A stretch of 18,987 nucleotides of DNA from Accumulibacter sp. (lineage in GTDB: Bacteria; Pseudomonadota; Gammaproteobacteria; Burkholderiales; Rhodocyclaceae). Made by a program: the position numbers and the translations under genes. The stretch lies in assembly GCA_031264825.1 (NCBI GenBank), contig JAISDL010000171.1:1-18987 (forward strand), read 5' to 3'. The notes under the pieces are model-generated. The model worked only from the letters and a program-made list of their open reading frames with translations, did not search any database and had not been told where the DNA came from. The first letter of the stretch is position 1, and each line of letters opens with the position of its first letter. Shown here piece by piece: positions 14,194 through 18,987 of this stretch.

Positions 14194-15704
14194 ACGTCGT
14201 TTTCGACTGGCCGCTCGCCTCGTGCGCGATCTGGTTGCCCATCGCCGCCGGGCTTCTCGTTCTCGCTCTTTCCCCCGTCGGCGCGTCGTTCGCGCGCGGG
14301 GTCGCGCTCGCGGGCGCGGTGCTCGGCGTCCTGGTCACCGTGCCGCTTTACGCCGGATTCGATACGACGACGGCGTCGATGCAGTTCGTCGAATCGAGGC
14401 CGTGGATTCCGCTCTTCAACAGCGCGTACGCGCTCGGTGTCGACGGAATCTCCCTGCCCTTCGTGATCCTCAACAGCGTCATCACGCTCGTCGTCGTCAT
14501 CACGTCCGGAGGCCGCGCCGGCGCGCGTCCAGCGCAGTACGACGCGGCTTTTTTGCTCATGTCGGGGCTGATGAACGGGATCTTCTGCGCGCTCGACGGA
14601 ATGCTGTTCTACGTTTTCTTCGAAGCGTCGCTGATCCCGCTCTACCTGATCATCGGCGTCTGGGGCGGCCCGAACCGCGTCCGCGCCGCGTACCGTTTCA
14701 TCCTCTTCACGCTCGCGGGGTCCTTGCTCCTTCTCGTCGCGTTCATCGCGCTTTTCCTCATCGCCGGCGGCAGTTTCTCGATCGCCGACTGGCACCGCGT
14801 GTCGATCGACGAGGCGACGCAGACGTGGATTTTCCTCGCCTTCCTCGCGGCGTTCGGCGTCAAACTCCCGATGTGGCCGCTGCATACCTGGCTCCCCGAA
14901 GCGCACGTCGAAGCGCCGACCGGCGGGTCGATCGTCCTCGCGGCGATCGCGCTGAAACTCGGCGCCTACGGCTTCCTGCGCTTTTCGCTCCCGATCGTCC
15001 CCGATGCCGCGCGCGCGCTTTCGTGGCTCGTCGTCGCGCTCTCGCTCGTCGCCGTCGTCTACATCGGCCTTGTCGCGCTCGCGCAAACCGACATGAAGAA
15101 GCTCGTCGCGTATTCGTCGATCGCGCACATGGGCTTCGTGACGCTCGGCGCGTTCGCCGCGCTCGACGCGGGCGTGACCTTCGACCGGACGCTCGGAGTC
15201 ATCGGCGCGCTGATCCAGATGGTTTCGCACGGGATCGTCGCGGCGGCGATGTTCTACTGCATCGGCGCGCTCTACGATCGGACGCATTCGCGGCAGATCG
15301 CCGATTACGGCGGCGTCGTCCGCGTCATGCCGAAATTTTCCGCGTTCTTCCTGCTCTTTTCGATGGCGAACATCGGTATGCCGGGAACTTCGAGCTTCGT
15401 CGGCGAAGTCCTCGTGATTTTCGCCGCGCTCGAATACAACTTCTGGGTCGCGCTCGCGGCGGCGCTGACGCTCGTCGTCGGCGCGGCCTATACGCTCAGG
15501 ATGTACCAGCGCGTGATCTTCGGCGAAGTGACGAACCCCGCGCTTTCCGATGTCCGCGACGTCGATCGGCGCGAATTCGCCGTTCTCTCGCTCCTCGCGC
15601 TCGGAACGCTGGCGATCGGGCTTTACCCGCAACCGCTGATCGACGTCCTGCGCGTTTCGGTCGACGAATTGCTGCGCCACGCCAGCGCGGCCAAGTTTTT
15701 TTAG
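14190..15704 (+). CDS. nuoM: NADH-quinone oxidoreductase subunit M
   Basis: NuoM is the middle antiporter-like proton-pumping subunit. The 504-residue product has the channel glutamate Glu145 in YVFFEASLIPLYLIIG, the conserved block KLPMWPLHTWLPEAHVEAP, and the ALAQTDMKKLVAYSSIAHMGF motif shared with Mrp antiporters. About fourteen hydrophobic segments are present. ATG 14190 overlaps the nuoL stop (ATGA); upstream starts in this frame lie inside nuoL. nuoN begins nine bases after its TAG stop. Confidence 0.97.
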   Translation: MNVVFDWPLASCAIWLPIAAGLLVLALSPVGASFARGVALAGAVLGVLVTVPLYAGFDTTTASMQFVESRPWIPLFNSAYALGVDGISLPFVILNSVITLVVVITSGGRAGARPAQYDAAFLLMSGLMNGIFCALDGMLFYVFFEASLIPLYLIIGVWGGPNRVRAAYRFILFTLAGSLLLLVAFIALFLIAGGSFSIADWHRVSIDEATQTWIFLAFLAAFGVKLPMWPLHTWLPEAHVEAPTGGSIVLAAIALKLGAYGFLRFSLPIVPDAARALSWLVVALSLVAVVYIGLVALAQTDMKKLVAYSSIAHMGFVTLGAFAALDAGVTFDRTLGVIGALIQMVSHGIVAAAMFYCIGALYDRTHSRQIADYGGVVRVMPKFSAFFLLFSMANIGMPGTSSFVGEVLVIFAALEYNFWVALAAALTLVVGAAYTLRMYQRVIFGEVTNPALSDVRDVDRREFAVLSLLALGTLAIGLYPQPLIDVLRVSVDELLRHASAAKFF

Positions 15705-15713
15705 CGCGCCGCC

Positions 15714-17228
15714 ATGACGCTCGCGGAAATACGCTTCGTACTCCCCGATTTTCGGCTCGCCGGGGCGGAAATCTTCCTGCTCTTCATGATCTGCGCGATC
15801 CTGATCGTCGACCTCTTCGTCGCAAAAAAGGGGTGCGAAGCGGCGCGCAAGACGGCGCACGTCCTCGCGCAACTCGCGCTCGCCGGGTCGGCGGCGCTGA
15901 TTTGTACCGCGAACGCCTCCGGGACGGTATTGCGCACCTTCTCGAATACCTTCGTCTCCGACCCGATCGCCGACGTGCTGAAACTCGCGATCACCCTGGC
16001 GGTCAGCCTGAGCTTTCTCTATTCGAGCGCGAAGCTTTTCAAGCGTGCCGCGCTCGCGAAAGCCGAGTTCTACGCGCTGACGCTCGTCGCGACGCTCGGC
16101 ATGATGGTCATCGTTTCGGCGGGCAGCTTCATGACGCTTTACCTCGGTGTGGAACTCCTGTCGCTCTCGGTCTATGCGCTCGTCGCGCTCGACCGCGATT
16201 CGGCGTCCGCGACCGAAGCGGGGATGAAATACTTCGTCCTCGGCGCGCTCGCTTCGGGTCTCCTGCTCTACGGAATCTCGATGATCTACGGCGCGACGGG
16301 CAGCCTCGACGCGGCGGCGGTCGCGGGAAGGCTCTTCTCGCCGCGCGGGAACCGCGTCGTCGCCGCGTTCGGCGTCGTTTTCCTCGTCGCCGGGATCGCG
16401 TTCAAATTCGGCGCGGCGCCTTTCCACATGTGGGTTCCCGACGTTTACCAAGGCGCGCCGACGCCGGTGACGCTCCTCGTCGCGAGTGCGCCGAAGATCG
16501 CGCTCTTCGGATTTGTCCTCCGCGCGCTCCCGGGCGCGCTCGCTTCGCTCTCGCAGGACTGGCAAGCGATGTTGCTTGTGATCTCCGCCGCCTCGATCGC
16601 GGTCGGGAACGTCGCCGCGATCGCGCAGACGAACGTCAAAAGAATGCTCGCGTATTCTTCGGTCGCGCACATGGGTTTCGTGCTCCTCGGCCTGTCGGTC
16701 GGCGTCGTCGACGGCAAAGCGGGAAACATGATCAGCGCGTATTCGGCGTCGCTTTTCTACGTGCTCGTCTACGCGCTTTCGAGCCTCGGCGCGTTCGGAA
16801 TCCTCTTACTGCTTCCCGGTTCGGAAGGCGACGGCGACATTTCCGCGCTGGCGGGTCTCGGCGCGAGGAGTCCGCTCCTCGCGGCCGCGCTCGCGGCGCT
16901 GATGTTCTCGATGGCGGGAATTCCCTTCCTCGCGGGATTCTTCGCCAAGTTTTCGGTGCTCGTCGCGCTCGTCGCGGCGGGAAGCGTCTGGCTTGCCGTC
17001 TTCGCCGTTTTCTTCTCGCTCGTCGGCGTCTTCTACTACCTTCGCGTCGTCCGGCACGTCTATTTCGACCCCGCCGCGCCGATCGTCCGCGCCGCGAACA
17101 CCGAGGCGCCGGCCTTCCTGAAAGCGCTCGCGGCGGCCAACGCGCTCGCGGTGGCGCTGCTCGGGATTTTTCCCAACGCGCTGATGGCCGTCTGCGTCAA
17201 CGCCCTCTCGCGGTCGATTTTCATGTAA
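15714..17228 (+). CDS. nuoN: NADH-quinone oxidoreductase subunit N
   Basis: NuoN is the proximal antiporter-like proton-pumping subunit, next to NuoK. The 504-residue product shows LYLGVELLSLSVYALVAL with the channel glutamate, MKYFVLGALASGLLLYG, the block FGAAPFHMWVPDVYQGAPTP, and the AQTNVKRMLAYSSVAHMGF motif. It is the last nuo gene and ends in TAA, unlike the flanking genes, which end in TGA next to repeats. There is no clear Shine-Dalgarno site before ATG 15714; translation is probably coupled to nuoM, nine bases upstream. An AT-rich hairpin follows its stop. Confidence 0.97.
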   Translation: MTLAEIRFVLPDFRLAGAEIFLLFMICAILIVDLFVAKKGCEAARKTAHVLAQLALAGSAALICTANASGTVLRTFSNTFVSDPIADVLKLAITLAVSLSFLYSSAKLFKRAALAKAEFYALTLVATLGMMVIVSAGSFMTLYLGVELLSLSVYALVALDRDSASATEAGMKYFVLGALASGLLLYGISMIYGATGSLDAAAVAGRLFSPRGNRVVAAFGVVFLVAGIAFKFGAAPFHMWVPDVYQGAPTPVTLLVASAPKIALFGFVLRALPGALASLSQDWQAMLLVISAASIAVGNVAAIAQTNVKRMLAYSSVAHMGFVLLGLSVGVVDGKAGNMISAYSASLFYVLVYALSSLGAFGILLLLPGSEGDGDISALAGLGARSPLLAAALAALMFSMAGIPFLAGFFAKFSVLVALVAAGSVWLAVFAVFFSLVGVFYYLRVVRHVYFDPAAPIVRAANTEAPAFLKALAAANALAVALLGIFPNALMAVCVNALSRSIFM

Positions 17229-17233
17229 GGAAT

Positions 17234-17263
17234 CGTCAAAAAGTAAAACCCTACTTTTTGACG
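17234..17263 (+). terminator. Hairpin after nuoN, possible operon 3' end
   Basis: The perfect 12-bp inverted repeat cgtcaaaaagta / tactttttgacg has a 6-base loop (aaaccc) and begins five bases after the nuoN stop. It is not followed directly by a T run, so it is not a textbook intrinsic terminator. T runs do follow downstream at 17297-17303 and in a second weaker hairpin (caaaaaa 17315-17321 with ttttttg 17332-17338). The word cgtcaaaaa recurs at 17312. It may stabilise the transcript's 3' end or be a dispersed repeat. Confidence 0.5.
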
Positions 17264-17285
17264 GGTTGTTGGGTTTGAGGGTGGG
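17263..17285 (+). other. G-quadruplex-type motif after nuoN
   Basis: Four GGG runs at 17263-17265, 17271-17273, 17279-17281 and 17283-17285 have spacers of 5, 5 and 1 bases, fitting the usual G-quadruplex pattern. The motif lies directly against the nuoN hairpin on the sense strand, so it would be present in the transcript. Confidence 0.5.
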
Positions 17286-17392
17286 TAAAGTCCCCCTTTT
17301 TTTGTCCAAGCCGTCAAAAAACAGACGCTTATTTTTTGGTGAACACCCATCGCCCGAAAAATGTGCGAACATTACATATTTCGGAGAGGGAA

Positions 17393-17953
17393 ATGTCGGG
17401 AGACTATTCGCACCTGCGCGAAACCGAGATCGAAAGCGAGGTCGTTTTTCAGGGGAGGGTGCTCGACGTTCGGAAAGACCGAGTGCGTCTGCCCGACGGA
17501 CGCGAAAGCATCAGGGAATATATTCGCCACCCCGGCGCGGTCATCGTCATCCCGGTGCTCGATTCCGGCGAACTGATTTTCGAGCGCCAGTTCCGTTACC
17601 CGCTTCGCCGCGTCTTTCTCGAATTGCCGGCGGGGAAAATCGAACCCGGCGAAGACATCCTTGCGACGGCGCAACGCGAACTCCTCGAAGAAACCGGCTA
17701 CAGCGCGCGCGAATGGCGGCGCGTCGGCGTCGTCAACTCGTGTATCGGCTATTCCGACGAGCGCGTCGAAATCTTTCTCGCGCGCGGACTGCGCCGGGAA
17801 TCGGCGCAACAACTCGACCAGGGCGAATTCATCGACCTCGAAATTCTCTCGCTCGATACGGCGCTACAAGCCTTCCGCCAAGGGGAAATCACCGACGGAA
17901 AAACGATCGCCGCGCTCTTCTGGGCGGAAAAAACGCTTCGGGGGGGATGGTGA
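17393..17953 (+). CDS. Nudix hydrolase, ADP-ribose pyrophosphatase type
   Basis: The 186-residue product is a Nudix hydrolase resembling ADP-ribose pyrophosphatases (NudF type), which cleave ADP-ribose to AMP and ribose 5-phosphate with divalent metal. The Nudix box is complete from Gly81 to Tyr103: G-x5-E-x7-REL-x-EE-x-G, with catalytic glutamates at 96, 99 and 100. The preceding FERQFRYPLRRVFLELPAG is typical of this subgroup. ATG 17393 has a strong binding site (ggagaggg, 17383-17390); an upstream start at 17336 lies in non-coding sequence. A near-perfect hairpin (gaaaaatgt 17356-17364 with acatatttc 17374-17382) sits just before the binding site. A Nudix gene after nuoN is common in betaproteobacteria. 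The stop abuts repeat R4. Substrate is by family only. Confidence 0.92.
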   Translation: MSGDYSHLRETEIESEVVFQGRVLDVRKDRVRLPDGRESIREYIRHPGAVIVIPVLDSGELIFERQFRYPLRRVFLELPAGKIEPGEDILATAQRELLEETGYSAREWRRVGVVNSCIGYSDERVEIFLARGLRRESAQQLDQGEFIDLEILSLDTALQAFRQGEITDGKTIAALFWAEKTLRGGW

Positions 17954-17954
17954 G

Positions 17955-18050
17955 CAGGGGACAGAAGACAGAGGACAGGAGACAGAGAAATATGCGGCGC
18001 GAAGCGCCGGAAAATAATCTGTCTCCTGTCTCCTGACATCTGATCCCTGA
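17955..18050. repeat. Composite heptamer repeat element R4
   Basis: This is the clearest copy of the family. Left units are ggggaca, gaagaca, gaggaca, ggagaca; right units are the same inverted. A perfect 12-bp outer stem pairs 17974-17985 with 18019-18030, and an inner 6-bp stem cggcgc/gcgccg (17995-18000 with 18004-18009) closes on a GAA triloop. The reverse octamer gacatctg is at 18035-18042. It begins one base after the Nudix TGA, and its right end holds the ribosome binding region of the next gene. Confidence 0.88.
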
Positions 18051-18062
18051 AGAGGCTTCTTC

Positions 18063-18647
18063 GTGCCAAAAAACTCCAAAATCAAACTGCCTGAAAAATC
18101 GCTTTTCTCGCTCCTGACGAACTCGCCGTGCTGGATCAGCTTTTCGATCTTCGCGTTTCTTTTCGGCCTCTCGTATCTGGAGGCGCTGGAAAAGTTCCGC
18201 ATCATGTTGATCCTCCTTGCGCTGCCTTTTGCCCTGACCGCCGTCCTCTCGATCTGGAAGCGGCGCCATGTGCCGAGCGACGCGCGGATCGAAAGGACGG
18301 TCACCGAAGTTTTGGCGATGTCGAGAAAAGAATTCTTCGCGCTCGTCGAAGAAGCCTTTCGGCGCGAAGCCTACGAAGTTCGGCCGGGCCGAGGCGCTGC
18401 CGACTTCGAACTCGTGAAAGCGGGGCGGATTACCCTCGTCAACTGCCGCCGCTGGAAAGCCGCGAATCACGGCCAGGAAGTCCTGCGCGAACTCGTCGCC
18501 GCGCGCGACGCGAGCGAAGCGCACGAAGTCCGCTACGTCTGCCTCAACGCACCGAGCGAAAACGCCGAAGAATACGCGCGGCAATACAAAGTACAGTTGA
18601 TCCGCGCACCCGAACTCGCCGAGCTATTGCGTCTGCCGAGGAGGTGA
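18063..18647 (+). CDS. Membrane-anchored Mrr-like restriction endonuclease domain protein
   Basis: The 194-residue product has two hydrophobic segments near the N-terminus (about 23-41 and 46-64), then a basic stretch (KRRH) and a soluble Mrr-like endonuclease domain (about 80-190). The nuclease core reads AADFEL (Asp114), then LVNCRRWK where the family has Q-x-K followed by RWK; here the motif is Asn127-Cys128-Arg129, so the catalytic glutamine and lysine are both replaced. It may bind DNA without cutting, or cut weakly. The start is GTG 18063 with aagagg seven bases upstream, inside the edge of repeat R4; no ATG occurs before the second membrane segment. No methyltransferase gene is nearby. 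The TGA stop abuts repeat R5. Confidence 0.78.
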   Translation: MPKNSKIKLPEKSLFSLLTNSPCWISFSIFAFLFGLSYLEALEKFRIMLILLALPFALTAVLSIWKRRHVPSDARIERTVTEVLAMSRKEFFALVEEAFRREAYEVRPGRGAADFELVKAGRITLVNCRRWKAANHGQEVLRELVAARDASEAHEVRYVCLNAPSENAEEYARQYKVQLIRAPELAELLRLPRR

Positions 18648-18776
18648 GCAGGGATCAGGTATCAGGAGACAGGTATCAGGTATCAGATCAATTACCGGCG
18701 GCTTCGCCACCGGAGAGAATCAACAAAAACCCGATTGGTTTTCATCTGATTCCTGAATCCTGACATCTGTCCTCAG
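18648..18776. repeat. Composite heptamer repeat element R5
   Basis: Left units are gggatca, ggtatca, ggagaca, ggtatca and ggtatca; right units, inverted, are gaggaca, gatgtca, ggattca and ggaatca. The centre holds a hairpin-forming ccgg-c-ggc-ttc-gcc-a-ccgg (18695-18713). Downstream is a second stem aaaacc/ggtttt at about 18725-18742. The reverse octamer gacatctg is at 18762-18769. It begins directly after the TGA of the Mrr-like gene. Confidence 0.85.
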
Positions 18777-18987
18777 AACTATAGGTTAGTGTGAAACAAC
18801 CCGTGATTTGGGCGCAAAAAATCATCGCCGACAATGACGCCGCGATGATTTACGCAAAGAGCAAATGCCTGTGACCCGCCACCTCGGCCAAGCACCACCC
18901 CTGGTGCCTCTAACTCGGAGATCGGTGAATCACTGGCAATGTTTCATTATACGGGGTGACGCCGACCCGCGCCATGATCGTTGGGCT
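18777..18987. other. Unassigned right edge with inverted repeats
   Basis: I recognise no gene here. A perfect 10-bp inverted repeat pairs aaatcatcgc (18819-18828) with gcgatgattt (18842-18851), and a 6-bp hairpin gcacca-cccc-tggtgc lies at 18892-18907. Two short reading frames exist: one of 27 residues from GTG 18791 to 18874, and one from ATG 18865 that stays open to the window end (41 residues). Neither resembles a known family. It could be the upstream region of the next gene, a small RNA, or the edge of a mobile element. Confidence 0.3.

Noticed and set aside
13872..16670. A 932-residue reading frame on the - strand, antisense to nuoL, nuoM and nuoN
   Set aside because: Composition is almost only Arg, Asp, Glu, Ala and Gly, the usual shadow of GC-rich membrane protein genes; no domain is recognisable.
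14222..17278. A 1018-residue + strand frame across nuoM and nuoN
   Set aside because: Arg/Ala-rich frame shadow of two clear complex I genes.
17290..17303. Intrinsic terminator at the CCCCC-T7 run after nuoN
   Set aside because: Only a three-base GC stem can be formed with the preceding G runs, so the structure is too weak to call; the T run alone is noted.
869..18776. CRISPR arrays as an explanation of the short repeats
   Set aside because: Units are seven bases, degenerate and tandem, with no conserved long repeat or unique spacers, and no cas genes are present.
18925..18987. A partial gene starting at GTG 18925 after a GGAG
   Set aside because: Only 21 codons are visible and they match no family; too little to call.

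Overview
The window is a GC-rich bacterial segment built around a complete 14-gene operon for proton-pumping NADH:quinone oxidoreductase (respiratory complex I), nuoA to nuoN, all on the + strand from 2566 to 17228. Several features suggest a betaproteobacterium: nuoC and nuoD are separate genes, NuoB ends in a tail typical of that class, NuoG lacks the N7 cluster cysteines, an ADP-ribose-pyrophosphatase-type Nudix gene lies just after nuoN, and slyX is present. This placement is inferred from remembered family features, not from a search.

Left flank (1-2565). After an AT-richer, inverted-repeat-containing edge comes a LUD-domain protein (197-868). Next is a ribbon-helix-helix antitoxin-like gene without a toxin, translationally coupled to slyX (940-1481). 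A VapBC-type toxin-antitoxin pair follows on the - strand (1643-2313), with a palindrome in its leader that could be its operator.

Core (2566-17228). The nuo genes are almost all overlapping or within 10 bases of each other, so they should be made as one transcript. The products form the three modules of complex I: NADH dehydrogenase (NuoE, F, G), connecting/quinone-reducing (NuoB, C, D, I) and membrane proton-pumping (NuoA, H, J, K, L, M, N). The only real gap is 63 bases between nuoC and nuoD, filled with a nine-base tandem repeat. The metal-cluster ligands checked are present. NuoH is one residue short in its most conserved loop.

Right flank (17229-18987). An AT-rich hairpin and a G-quadruplex-type motif follow nuoN. 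Then come a Nudix hydrolase and a membrane-anchored Mrr-like nuclease whose catalytic Q-x-K reads N-x-R. The last ~200 bases hold an inverted repeat but no recognisable gene.

The most unusual layer is repetitive. Five composite elements sit in the flanks only. Each is made of degenerate seven-base purine-rich units, a GC hairpin with a GAA or TTC triloop, and the octamer CAGATGTC on one strand or the other. They abut the TGA stop codons of five different genes, and one seems to supply the start of the antitoxin gene. A second, nine-base repeat family is found at coding-compatible places: inside nuoC, across the nuoC stop, and inside nuoG as tripeptide repeats.
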